Part shown: positions 7,420-15,175 of the stretch, one piece after another | Numbering within the stretch: position 1 is the first letter of the stretch | How the letters are laid out: each line of letters opens with the position of its first letter | NCBI GenBank assembly: GCA_964643965.1 | Contig: CAZXVH010000030.1 | Span: 1 to 45,389, forward strand | DNA: 45,389 nucleotides | Reading direction: 5' to 3' | Source of the DNA: GCA-2746795 sp964643965 | GTDB taxonomy: Bacteria > Chloroflexota > Anaerolineae > Promineifilales > Promineifilaceae | The notes under the pieces: generated by a model | What the model saw: only the letters and a program-made list of their open reading frames with translations | The model's database searches: none | Told to the model about the DNA's origin: nothing | Program-made: the position numbers and the translations under genes

Positions 7420-9006
7420 TTACTGCCCCAACCCCGGCAACCCGCCCGGCCCTTCAGAGAGCAGGTAGCGCAGCACCAGGGTATCTACGATGGTTTCTAC
7501 AGGAGCGCGTTCGTCGGTGAAGATGATGTCTGAGGCGGTGGCGGGAACGAGATGGGCAACGGCCGTTTCTACAGCCGCTCTCAACAGTGGATCCACAGCC
7601 GGGTCTAAGTTGGCTAAATTTCGGGCTGCATTTTCGGGCGCCGTCGGTTGGTTGGTGGCCACCAGGATAGTGTTGAGCGATCCTGGCACGTCGATGGCGT
7701 GAATGGTGGGGAAGACGGTTTGCAAAGTGGCAGTCATCGCTTCAATCAGAGTACGATCTTCAGGCGCACGGCCGACGTTGATGGCCACCACGCCGTCGGC
7801 TGTCAAATGCGCCTGTACTTCTTGGAAGAATTCGCGGGTGGTGAGATGCCAGGGGATGTAGGGCACTTTGTAGGCGTCGATGGTGATGACATCGTACTGG
7901 CCGTCGAGTTGGTTGAGTTCATAACGGCCGTCGCCCACAATAACGTTGATATTGGGCTCCGTCAGGGCGAAGTAGTCAAGTGCAACGTCCACGATGGCGG
8001 GGTCTAGCTCAATGCCGTCGATGGGAATGGGGCCAAATACGCGGGTAAACTGCTTGGGAATGGTGCCAGCCGCCAGGCCAATGACGGCCGCATTGTCGAT
8101 AGTCGGGTCGGCTTTGAAATAGGGGGCGGCCAGCATGATGCTCCACACGGAAATAGTGGGCACGGCGCCCCCATCGCAGTAAAAGGAGTGGAAGGCCTGG
8201 CCTTCGTTGAGCAGCAAATAGTTGCAGTCATCCCAACGCACCACCTGGATATAGTTGTAGGCGGATTCGGTCTCGAAGAGTTGGCCGTCGTAGGCTTTGA
8301 GGTCACCGCCTGTCCAGAGCAAAATGATGGGTATCAGCAGCAGGGCCAGCCCCGCCATGACCAGTCCCGCCTTCTTTTTGGTTTGCCACAGCCCGACCAG
8401 TCCCACAAGGATGAGCAGGGCGCCAAAGAGAACGGCCGTTATCCGCGAGCCTAATAATGGAATGGTAATCAAGACAGGCAGATACGTTCCCAGCAAACTG
8501 CCCAGCGTGGAGATGGCATAAATGCGCCCGCTCACACGCCCCGCTTCAGCCACATCCTGCACCGCCAGGCGAATGGCAAAAGGCGACATGCAGCCGAGCA
8601 GCGTCACCGGAATCGCCAGTGCCAATACGACCACGAGCAGGGAACCCACAATCGCGCCTACTTGCAAATTTGCCATCGCCGCCGCCGCCGACTTGAGCAC
8701 GACACTGGTCAACAACAAAAAGAAGACGCTGCTAAAACCGGTGAGGGTGACAAGTTGATAGAAGGTTGAGGGGAACGGCCGTTTGTCTGCCAGTTTGCCC
8801 CCTAAAAAATACCCCAGCGTCAGGAACAGCAGCACGAGGCCAATGACGTTGGCCCAAACGATGTTGGAGGTGCCGTAGACCGTTTGCAACATGCGGCTGG
8901 TGGTGAATTCCACCGCCAATGTGGACATGCCAGCGATGAAGACGGTTAAGTAGAGATAGCGACGATTAAAAATTGAAGAGTGAAGGTTGGTGGTTTCGTT
9001 TTCCAT
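7420..9006 (-). CDS. Membrane-fused spermidine synthase-like methyltransferase-fold protein
   Basis: A 528-residue protein. The N-terminal half (about residues 12-235) has seven to eight hydrophobic segments. The C-terminal half has a Rossmann domain with VIGLAAGTIPKQF, GIELDPAIVDVA, VGDGRYEL and DVITIDAYKVPYIPWHLTTREFF, typical of the spermidine synthase superfamily (COG0421). The D-A-Y-K-V segment replaces the classical D-S-S-D-P-x-G gatekeeper, so true aminopropyl transfer is doubtful. These membrane-fused versions have no settled function. There is no convincing ribosome site. A TATAAT at 9018-9023 on the minus strand would start transcription about 5 nt before the ATG, which suggests a nearly leaderless mRNA. 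Three palindrome copies lie inside (7558, 8431, 8774). Confidence 0.75.
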   Translation of the reverse strand: MENETTNLHSSIFNRRYLYLTVFIAGMSTLAVEFTTSRMLQTVYGTSNIVWANVIGLVLLFLTLGYFLGGKLADKRPFPSTFYQLVTLTGFSSVFFLLLTSVVLKSAAAAMANLQVGAIVGSLLVVVLALAIPVTLLGCMSPFAIRLAVQDVAEAGRVSGRIYAISTLGSLLGTYLPVLITIPLLGSRITAVLFGALLILVGLVGLWQTKKKAGLVMAGLALLLIPIILLWTGGDLKAYDGQLFETESAYNYIQVVRWDDCNYLLLNEGQAFHSFYCDGGAVPTISVWSIMLAAPYFKADPTIDNAAVIGLAAGTIPKQFTRVFGPIPIDGIELDPAIVDVALDYFALTEPNINVIVGDGRYELNQLDGQYDVITIDAYKVPYIPWHLTTREFFQEVQAHLTADGVVAINVGRAPEDRTLIEAMTATLQTVFPTIHAIDVPGSLNTILVATNQPTAPENAARNLANLDPAVDPLLRAAVETAVAHLVPATASDIIFTDERAPVETIVDTLVLRYLLSEGPGGLPGLGQ

Positions 9007-9083
9007 ATAGGGCGGGAATTATAGCGGGTTATGGGGATTATGCAGAGGTTTAGTAAACGTTTGCGAATAAAGTAGCAGTGTTC

Positions 9084-9116
9084 AGATTGAACGAATCTTG
9101 AAGATTGGTTCAATCT
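9084..9116. repeat. Near-perfect palindrome of octamer type downstream of the TPR gene
   Basis: AGATTGAAC (9084-9092) pairs with GTTCAATCT (9108-9116), and inside it AATCTT pairs with AAGATT around a single G. The whole 33 bp therefore folds as an almost perfect hairpin. It follows the TPR gene stop (minus strand) by 6 nt and could act as a terminator, although no T tract follows. Confidence 0.7.
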
Positions 9117-9122
9117 TGCCAA

Positions 9123-10697
9123 TCAGGCAAGGAGGGGCAGATGCGGGGGATTTTGGGGCGAACGGCCGTTTAGCCAGCTCATTATGCCCATTTTTTGTAA
9201 CAGATCAGTGGCTTGCTGCCAATACAACTTCTGCTCCGCTTCATCCGCACTGCACGCGGCCAACAGGAGCAGACTAGCTGCTTGCCCAAAATCAACTTGA
9301 TGTGTTTGAGCCAGCTCGTAGGATCGCTGTAAGCTTTCTCGCTTTTCTAACCCTGTTTGAAAATAAGCCAAGCCGCGCCAGGCAATAATCTCAACATTGA
9401 TAGCCCGCGCTTGCTGGGCATGGACCACCCCTTGTTGCGCTAATTGGTAACCTCGTGCCTCATCACCCAAATTAGCCCAGCATAGCGCCAGATTTGATTT
9501 GGTTAAAGTGAGCCAGCGTCCCATTGCTCTTTTTTCATACATGGGCAAGCTTTCCTCTAAACAAGTACGCGCCTCATGGGGTTGACCCATGTTGAGCAGC
9601 ACAATCCCTTTTACAGTTCTGGCTGTATGCTCTTCCATCACATCACCCAACTGCTGCGCCAAGGTGATCAATCGTTCCCCCCATTGTAGCGCCTGTGTAA
9701 ATTCACCTTTCACCGTAAACACATCAACTAAGGTACCCAACCCTACCAACAGACGCCAATTTGCCTGAAGTTTTTCACACAAATAAATGCCACGACGAAC
9801 GGCCGTTTCTACCTGATCAAACTCTCCCATCGCCCACAAGGGCAGGGCTTTGTCCATGTATAACGAAGCCTCCGTGTAAGCATCGTCCATGTCGACGGCG
9901 CATTGGATCGCCAAATCCATCGCCGCTACAGAGCGTGTAAATTCATCACTGCTCAAACGGATACCACCATGATGATGGTGTATTTCACGACGCAGTTCTA
10001 AAGCCACATAAGGCTGCGCCGCCAGTTGGGCAATAACGGCTTCAATCGCGACCACGGCTTCCGGCTGGCGATTTTGCCGACGCATAATCAGCGTCTCTTG
10101 TAAAATCAGGTATACATGTGCCACCCAGCGATCTTCAGGTGATAAGTGTGCCTGTATGGCATTGAACCAGCGCAGCTGCTTTTCATAGGCGGCCACACCC
10201 TCTTCCGTTTTGCCAGCAAGCAGCAGACGGGTAGAAACCCGATGCCCAGCCCGTAGCAAAGGCTGGGCTATCTCCTCAAGATGCGGGATAGCCCACATTT
10301 CAGTAAAAACCTGGCAAGCCTCATCGTAGCGGCCTAGTTCAAAAAATATATCGACAATTCCGGCCAACATGTCGGCTTGTGCCAACGGCCGTTCTAATAC
10401 TGAAAACAAATCTACGCTCTGGCGTGAAATATGCAGCCACTCTTCCCAGTTGCCCCACAAATAGGGCAGGGGATGCAAGGCGGCGATCAGATCAGCAGCT
10501 AAGGGATGAAGAAACGGCCGTTGCCAAGCTCGTTCAAAAAGTGTGAGCAAAGAAGGGAAATGGGGGCGAATATCATCAGGCGGGGTGGTCTGCACAAAAC
10601 GAATAGCCCAGGTAAAGCGACCCACTAGCTGCTGCTCATACTGCGCAGCCCAGTGCTGGGGGTTAGAGATAGGAAGGGAAACGGCCGTTGTCATCAC
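9123..10697 (-). CDS. TPR-repeat protein, second gene of a split STAND operon
   Basis: A 524-residue all-helical protein made of tetratricopeptide-like repeats. Examples are ADMLAGIVDIFFELGRYDEACQ, ALPLWAMGEFDQVETAVRRG and TVKGIVLLNMGQPHEARTCLEE. TPRs of this kind form the sensor/effector-binding superhelix of STAND regulators. The start codon overlaps the NB-ARC gene stop by four bases (ATGA), so the two are very likely translationally coupled and form one functional unit, normally a single polypeptide in LuxR- or SARP-type STAND proteins. No effector domain is visible. It carries five palindrome copies (9161, 9798, 10384, 10513, 10680), one of the densest stretches of the window. Confidence 0.8.
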   Translation of the reverse strand: MMTTAVSLPISNPQHWAAQYEQQLVGRFTWAIRFVQTTPPDDIRPHFPSLLTLFERAWQRPFLHPLAADLIAALHPLPYLWGNWEEWLHISRQSVDLFSVLERPLAQADMLAGIVDIFFELGRYDEACQVFTEMWAIPHLEEIAQPLLRAGHRVSTRLLLAGKTEEGVAAYEKQLRWFNAIQAHLSPEDRWVAHVYLILQETLIMRRQNRQPEAVVAIEAVIAQLAAQPYVALELRREIHHHHGGIRLSSDEFTRSVAAMDLAIQCAVDMDDAYTEASLYMDKALPLWAMGEFDQVETAVRRGIYLCEKLQANWRLLVGLGTLVDVFTVKGEFTQALQWGERLITLAQQLGDVMEEHTARTVKGIVLLNMGQPHEARTCLEESLPMYEKRAMGRWLTLTKSNLALCWANLGDEARGYQLAQQGVVHAQQARAINVEIIAWRGLAYFQTGLEKRESLQRSYELAQTHQVDFGQAASLLLLAACSADEAEQKLYWQQATDLLQKMGIMSWLNGRSPQNPPHLPLLA

Positions 10698-12220
10698 CCC
10701 ACCATCTCCTCAGCTCCCCAGCCATCGAGAATGTCCGTCTGTAAAAATGTAGCCGTCAGCCGATGCAGCTTATACATCCGATGGGCCACATCCCCGCCCG
10801 TTTCCAGGAGAGAATAATCCAGCAGCTGATCCAGCGCCATTTCAAAATCAGCATCTGTCAACATATGGCCCATACCGCGCAGCCAGACCAAGTTGGCCCC
10901 CTCTGGCGCCATATCCAACGTACTCAATAAAAGCTGTCGCGCTGGGTCGGTCAAAATGTCCCAAGTCATACGATAAATATAGGTGTACAAGCGATAAGGC
11001 GTGGGCGAATTAACGTCTTGCAACTGCTGCAAAACATCAGTTAACGTGCGTCGTTGCAGCAAGGCGGCCGTTAACTTCAGCGCCAAAGGCAAGCCGCCAA
11101 TGAGCGTGTAGAGGCGTTCCAAGTCAGGCTGGCTGAGTTCGTTTTCCATGCCCAAACGACTCATTTCAAACGTGATCAATGCCTGACTGTCAGCTAAAGA
11201 CAACACCGGCGCCGGCGCCACTTGTACAAAGGGATATTGGCGCATTGTTTGCCGACTGGTGAGCAAAAAACGGGTTTGCCCTGCGCCAGGTTGCAGCGCA
11301 GGCAGCAATAATTCCACATCGGCAATGGTTTCTAAATTATCAATAATCACGAGATAAGGCTTATCAATAAACAGGGTTTGCAAAGAGGCTAACTTTTCTG
11401 ACACAGACAAGCCGGCTAGATGCCGCTGTCCTGTTTGTTCCACTAACCTATCCACAATCTCTTTGAAGGTACGCGCCGGTTGTTTTTCCAGAATCAACTC
11501 ACCAGAATGGCTTAAACGCAGCTGACGGGCGCTGACCCACAAAATATCTTCCCAGGTTTCTGTTTCAGCCTGTTGGTAAGCGACCGCCTGTGCCAGCGAT
11601 GTTTTGCCGATGCCACCCAGCCCTTCAATGCTAATAAACGCGCCAGCCTGTGCCGTGGCAAGCATCTTCTGAATCCGAGCCACTATCGCTGCCACGCCAA
11701 ATAATTCCAAATAATCAGGCTGGGGCAAATAGCGCATTAAATGGTGGAGCCGACTATGTTGATGAGCTTCCATTTCGGCGCGACGCAGCAACCATGTCAG
11801 GCGACCTAAGCCTGTTTGCGCGCGGCGGCGATAGTTGCGCGAGGAAACGGGCAGGGCTTGTTGCAGGTCGGCTTCGGTTAAGGCAACGGGGCTGATGTAG
11901 TGATGGTAGAGGGCGCTCCAGGTTTCCAGTTCTACATTGTCTTGACTGAAATCTTGGGAGAGAACGGCCGTTATGCCTGCCCGGGTCATAGGTGGCCGAG
12001 TGGGATGGGGCAAGTCTTCAGACAACCGCTGCTCCCGCAAGCGCGATTCCACCAAATCCCGCACATAATCGTAAAACAGCAAATTGACCTCTGCCTGATC
12101 CCCAGCGCCAAATTGCCGCAGTAAATCAAGCTGCCACATATCAGCGGGCGGCTCCTCGACCCTTTGCCAGGCGGTGAGTGTTTGTTTAACTAGATCAAGG
12201 GTGATGGCCTCTACGTTCAT
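10694..12220 (-). CDS. NB-ARC/STAND ATPase
   Basis: A 508-residue signal-transduction ATPase. The Walker A motif is EGLGGIGKTS (199-208), Walker B is YLVIIDN (289-295), the sensor is LLTSR (319-323) and the GLPL motif is GGLPLALKL (375-383), followed by a winged-helix-like region and C-terminal helices. Residues 1-180 form an unrecognised helical N-terminal domain with no canonical DNA-binding, TIR or nuclease signature. STAND ATPases oligomerise on ligand binding and serve as transcription regulators or immune sensors. Here the TPR sensor is encoded by a separate, overlapping gene. The ribosome site before ATG 12220 is weak (GAGACG). Confidence 0.8.
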   Translation of the reverse strand: MNVEAITLDLVKQTLTAWQRVEEPPADMWQLDLLRQFGAGDQAEVNLLFYDYVRDLVESRLREQRLSEDLPHPTRPPMTRAGITAVLSQDFSQDNVELETWSALYHHYISPVALTEADLQQALPVSSRNYRRRAQTGLGRLTWLLRRAEMEAHQHSRLHHLMRYLPQPDYLELFGVAAIVARIQKMLATAQAGAFISIEGLGGIGKTSLAQAVAYQQAETETWEDILWVSARQLRLSHSGELILEKQPARTFKEIVDRLVEQTGQRHLAGLSVSEKLASLQTLFIDKPYLVIIDNLETIADVELLLPALQPGAGQTRFLLTSRQTMRQYPFVQVAPAPVLSLADSQALITFEMSRLGMENELSQPDLERLYTLIGGLPLALKLTAALLQRRTLTDVLQQLQDVNSPTPYRLYTYIYRMTWDILTDPARQLLLSTLDMAPEGANLVWLRGMGHMLTDADFEMALDQLLDYSLLETGGDVAHRMYKLHRLTATFLQTDILDGWGAEEMVG

Positions 12221-12349
12221 AGCGTCTCTATGTTCATGACTAATGTACTATCCCACTTTGTCCGCTACCTGTCCGAAATTTGTCCAGCGAAGCCCATGTG
12301 CTTACGAGAGGGAAAGTATACTGGTGGCAGTTAGTTTGGGCAATGTACC

Positions 12350-12432
12350 GGGAGAATTTTTATGCAGACTTCCAGTTGTGTTTTTTAGATAAGACCTCTC
12401 AGCGGTAACGGCCGTTGGGAGGTTTTGTTTTG
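12350..12432 (+). promoter_or_regulatory. Possible leader peptide and terminator/attenuator
   Basis: GGGAG (12350-12354) precedes ATG 12362, which opens an 8-codon frame (MQTSSCVF, then stop). Immediately downstream, CCTCTCAGCGG (12395-12405) pairs with CCGTTGGGAGG (12412-12422), including G-T wobble pairs, and is followed by TTTTGTTTTG: a rho-independent terminator shape on the plus strand. The stem includes a palindrome copy (12407-12416). No upstream plus-strand gene exists that it could terminate, so a leader/attenuator for the gene starting near 12501, or a terminated small RNA, are the options. Confidence 0.35.
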
Positions 12433-13093
12433 TTTATTGGCACAGTTCATAATCTTACAAGAGATTAACCACGAAACAGATAAAGCGTTCAATACATCAT
12501 TTGGTCGAGTCATCTTATACGGACAAGCGGGAAGGGAACGAATCATTTTCCGAGGAGATAAAGGTCAGAAACGGCCGTTCGCGCTACCTGAAATGGTTCA
12601 TCCCCAACGGCGGCGCCATTTTGCTGGTCTGCCTGCTCATCCTGATTCAGCGCGTATGGGCCTCGCCAGCCCAAAACAGCGATGCCCCTGGTCCCAGCGC
12701 CACCACCATCAACTACCAGGGCAACCTTGCCTCGCCCAATGGCAGCCCCAAAAATGGCAGCTTCGACATGAGCTTCGCCATTTACAATGCCGCCAGCGGC
12801 GGCAGGCGCTTTCACCCGAAACGGCCGTTCCCTGGTCACTCTTAGGTCTCAACCGCCAATGGAATTCCGTTTGGGTACAGTTAGAAGATGGCGCCGGCAA
12901 CCGTTCAATCGTCCATGAACTGCAAACGTGTCTTGATCTGTATCCTGCCCTGCCTTCATCCTCAAGCTACCGCTTATGGAACAATGGCATCACTTCGGCT
13001 GGCGGAAATAGTAATTCTGCCAGCTTCCAACTGACAAACACAGCGGGGCAGACAGCCTCAGGAGCGTTATTAACCAGCGGCTCTTACCAGCTT

Positions 13094-13303
13094 CGCGGCG
13101 GATTTGGTGGCGGAACGGCCGTTCCCGGCAGCGACGCCTACCAACCATNNNNNNNNNNNNNNNNNNNNNNNNNNNNNNNNNNNNNNNNNNNNNNNNNNNN
13201 NNNNNNNNNNNNNNNNNNNNNNNNNNNNNNNNNNNNNNNNNNNNNNNNCGCGGCGGATTTGGTGGCGGAACGGCCGTTCCCGGCAGCGACGCCTACCAAC
13301 CAT
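13094..13303. repeat. Identical 55-bp sequence on both sides of the N run
   Basis: Bases 13094-13148 and 13249-13303 are identical over exactly 55 bp and abut the N run on both sides. Contig ends in a de Bruijn assembly with k=55 overlap by exactly this length, so one copy is probably artificial. Confidence 0.9.
13149..13248. other. Assembly gap, exactly 100 N
   Basis: One hundred N is the conventional placeholder for a scaffold gap of unknown size. The flanking overlap suggests that the true gap is zero and that 155 bp (gap plus one copy) should be removed. Confidence 0.95.
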
Positions 13304-13387
13304 TCCAATGTGGGGCAGCACAAACAGAGCAAATGGTTTATCTGCCCATGGTGGTAAAGCCGTAGGGGCAAATCTTCTTTGAACGAG

Positions 13388-13423
13388 AAACGGCCGTTCC
13401 CCTCCAACGGCCGTTTTTCATTT
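13388..13423 (+). terminator. Terminator built from two AACGGCCGTT copies
   Basis: AAACGGCCGTT (13388-13398) and AACGGCCGTTT (13406-13416) form a perfect 11-bp stem with a 7-nt loop (CCCCTCC), followed by TTCATTTC. It lies 23 bp after the stop of the broken secreted-protein gene, the right position for a rho-independent terminator. Confidence 0.6.
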
Positions 13424-13568
13424 CAACAATCCTTCAATTTCCGTCAGCAAAAAAGCGGAAGGATTATTACGGTGGAAAATCACGACTCCGTTATTCTGGG
13501 GTATAATGTAGCCATTGATCTATGTTTGCTAAAAGGGAAACAGTCAACAGAAATTCGCGAGTGTCATT

Positions 13569-14228
13569 ATGAATTCGATTATCGTCACAAAAGAAACAAC
13601 TTCTTCTCCTATCAAACTGCCCGCTATCCCACCGCTGGAACAGGGAGAGCGTCTCAGCCTTCAAGAATTTGAACGGCGTTATCAAGCCATGCCTCATATC
13701 AAAAAAGCAGAACTTATTGAAGGAGTTGTGTACATGTCGTCACCCGTCCATTTTGCCAGCCACAGCCAACCCCACGCCCATGTGATCGGCTGGTTAACCG
13801 TATATTCTGCAAACCATCCTGATGTTTCCCTAGGTGATAATGCAACAGTACGTTTAGATGCAGACAATGAAGTGCAACCAGATGTGCTTCTGCGTTTAGA
13901 TGAAAACAGAGGAGGCGCCTCCTACATTTCGTCAGATGATTACATTGAAGGTCCACCAGAACTCATTGTAGAGATTGCGGCCAGTAGTGCCTCTTATGAC
14001 TTATTTGAAAAAAAGAGAGTTTATCGACGCAACGGCGTACCTGAATATATTGTGTGGCGTGTTTATGATAATGAACTCGACTGGTTTTACTTAGATGAAG
14101 GGGAATATAAAGAGTTGGAACCGGACGAGAACGGCATCATCCACAGCCGCATCTTTCCTGAATTACGTTTGGCCGTTTTTGCTTTGTTGCAAAATGATAT
14201 GGCAACTGTGCTGAAAGTTATACAGTAA
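13569..14228 (+). CDS. Uma2-family (DUF820) PD-(D/E)XK nuclease-fold protein
   Basis: A 219-residue protein with the Uma2 layout: KKAELIEGVVYMSSP near residue 45, the metal-binding D in EVQPDVLLRL, then ELIVEIAASSASYD with its conserved Glu and a following K (FEKKRVYRRNGVPEYIVW), and a C-terminal FPELRLAVF. Uma2 proteins have a restriction-endonuclease fold and are highly expanded in cyanobacteria and Chloroflexota. Their substrate is not known, and mobile or defence roles are only suspected. The start is ATG 13569. It opens a more AT-rich stretch (13.5-15.1 kb) that lacks the AACGGCCGTT palindrome, suggesting different ancestry from its neighbours. Confidence 0.85.
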   Translation: MNSIIVTKETTSSPIKLPAIPPLEQGERLSLQEFERRYQAMPHIKKAELIEGVVYMSSPVHFASHSQPHAHVIGWLTVYSANHPDVSLGDNATVRLDADNEVQPDVLLRLDENRGGASYISSDDYIEGPPELIVEIAASSASYDLFEKKRVYRRNGVPEYIVWRVYDNELDWFYLDEGEYKELEPDENGIIHSRIFPELRLAVFALLQNDMATVLKVIQ

Positions 14229-14342
14229 AATGCGTTACTCAAACATCAGAATAGATAAGCAACCGCGGACCAATTCCCCAAGTGCAATTGATTTCCACAT
14301 GATTATTTTGGGAAATTGGCCTGAATAGTGGAGAAACCTATT

Positions 14343-14720
14343 ATGTTTCAAGTTATGCACGATTACCAACAAAAATGGTCCCAAAACAATCCCCTTCGGG
14401 TTAAAGGGGAATTTGTGCAAGATATTGCCACACCGCCTACTGTCGCCCAGCACACAGCCAATGGCTATTTGGCTCAATATGTCACGATGATGGTTATGGC
14501 TGGTACACCTACTTTATTCCTCAGCCAGCCACCCGTTTGGCGTGTGCCAGCCATCTTGTCTTTACCCGGTTTAGGCGACGTTAGCGCCATTGGTACCGTA
14601 GACGTAGACGCTAATACAGGTGAAGTCATCCCTCTAACAGAATCACAATTGAGCCGTATGCAGGAAATAGCCCATGCCCTCGCTGCCCATTTCGCATCAC
14701 CAGCAACAACAGCAAGCTGA
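14343..14720 (+). CDS. Hypothetical protein upstream of and overlapping a C39-like peptidase
   Basis: A 125-residue protein that I do not recognise. The C-terminal half contains GLGDVSAIGTVDVDANTGEVIPLTESQLSRM, in the style of domains that follow the pattern VG-x-VDV-x-TGE. ATG 14343 is chosen because GGAG lies 9 nt upstream; a GTG at 14328 overlaps that site. The last 47 nt overlap the next gene in another frame, so the two are translationally coupled and probably work together, perhaps as substrate or partner of the peptidase. No signal peptide is visible. Confidence 0.65.
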   Translation: MFQVMHDYQQKWSQNNPLRVKGEFVQDIATPPTVAQHTANGYLAQYVTMMVMAGTPTLFLSQPPVWRVPAILSLPGLGDVSAIGTVDVDANTGEVIPLTESQLSRMQEIAHALAAHFASPATTAS

Positions 14721-15120
14721 TTGTTTAGCGGCTTGTGCCTTCATGGTATTGAGCCACCTGCAACGTCCCGTCGCTTATGCCAAATTGATAAAACTATTGC
14801 AAATAGGCTACGCTGGTGCACCTTTCAGCAACCTACATTACCTGGAAAGCTTAGGGTTATCTGTTACCATTCGCCAAGGTGATTTAGCAACTTTACGCCA
14901 TTATCTCACCCAAGGTATACCTCCTATCGTCTTTGTCGCCACCAATGAGCTATCATACTGGCATGAAGCCACGAACCATGCTGTCGTTATCATCGGCATG
15001 GATGATGAGTCTGTTTGGGTAAATGATCCTGGCTTCAATGCTCCCATCACGATCCCCATCCCTGAATTTGACTTGGCCTGGTTAGCAATGAGCGAATATT
15101 TCGTTATTTTATCAGCTTAA
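14674..15120 (+). CDS. Peptidase C39-like cysteine protease
   Basis: A 148-residue stand-alone papain-like peptidase. QQQQQADCLAACAFMVLSH near the N-terminus holds the oxyanion-hole Gln and the catalytic Cys17. NHAVVIIGMDD carries the catalytic His, and VNDP the third residue. This is the arrangement of the C39 peptidases that cut Gly-Gly leaders, but here it is not fused to an ABC transporter and has no signal peptide or membrane segment. AGGAAA upstream of ATG 14674 supports the start. No bacteriocin precursor or ABC exporter is visible nearby, so the target is unknown. Confidence 0.7.
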   Translation: MPSLPISHHQQQQQADCLAACAFMVLSHLQRPVAYAKLIKLLQIGYAGAPFSNLHYLESLGLSVTIRQGDLATLRHYLTQGIPPIVFVATNELSYWHEATNHAVVIIGMDDESVWVNDPGFNAPITIPIPEFDLAWLAMSEYFVILSA

Positions 15121-15175
15121 ACATGCCAACTGAAATAAGTAACTTTTTCTGACAAAGATTATACCCGATAGCCTC

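Larger units (their letters stand above)
12501..13365 (+). pseudogene. Frameshifted secreted/anchored protein spanning a scaffold gap
   Basis: One frame (from TTG 12501) gives a membrane anchor (GGAILLVCLLILIQRVWAS) and then TTINYQGNLASPNGSPKNGSF, a segment common at the start of Chloroflexota exported proteins. That frame stops at 12843. A second frame then continues with VWVQLEDGAGNRS, YRLWNNGITSAGGN and TNTAGQTASGALL up to the gap. If the duplicated 55 bp around the N run is collapsed, this second frame reads through to QMVYLPMVVKP and a stop at 13363-13365. The YLP-type C-terminus resembles tails I associate with exported proteins of this phylum. The frame change lies near 12800-12840, beside a palindrome copy; it is either a real lesion or an assembly error. 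The start is uncertain. Confidence 0.6.

Noticed and set aside
12425..13357. 310-residue ORF read straight through the N run
   Set aside because: It depends on translating N and on the duplicated flank. Its first 125 codons have no protein-like signal, and the true content is split between two frames as described.
13569..14228. Uma2 protein as a transposase marking an IS element
   Set aside because: The fold is nuclease-like, but no terminal inverted repeats or target duplication flank it.
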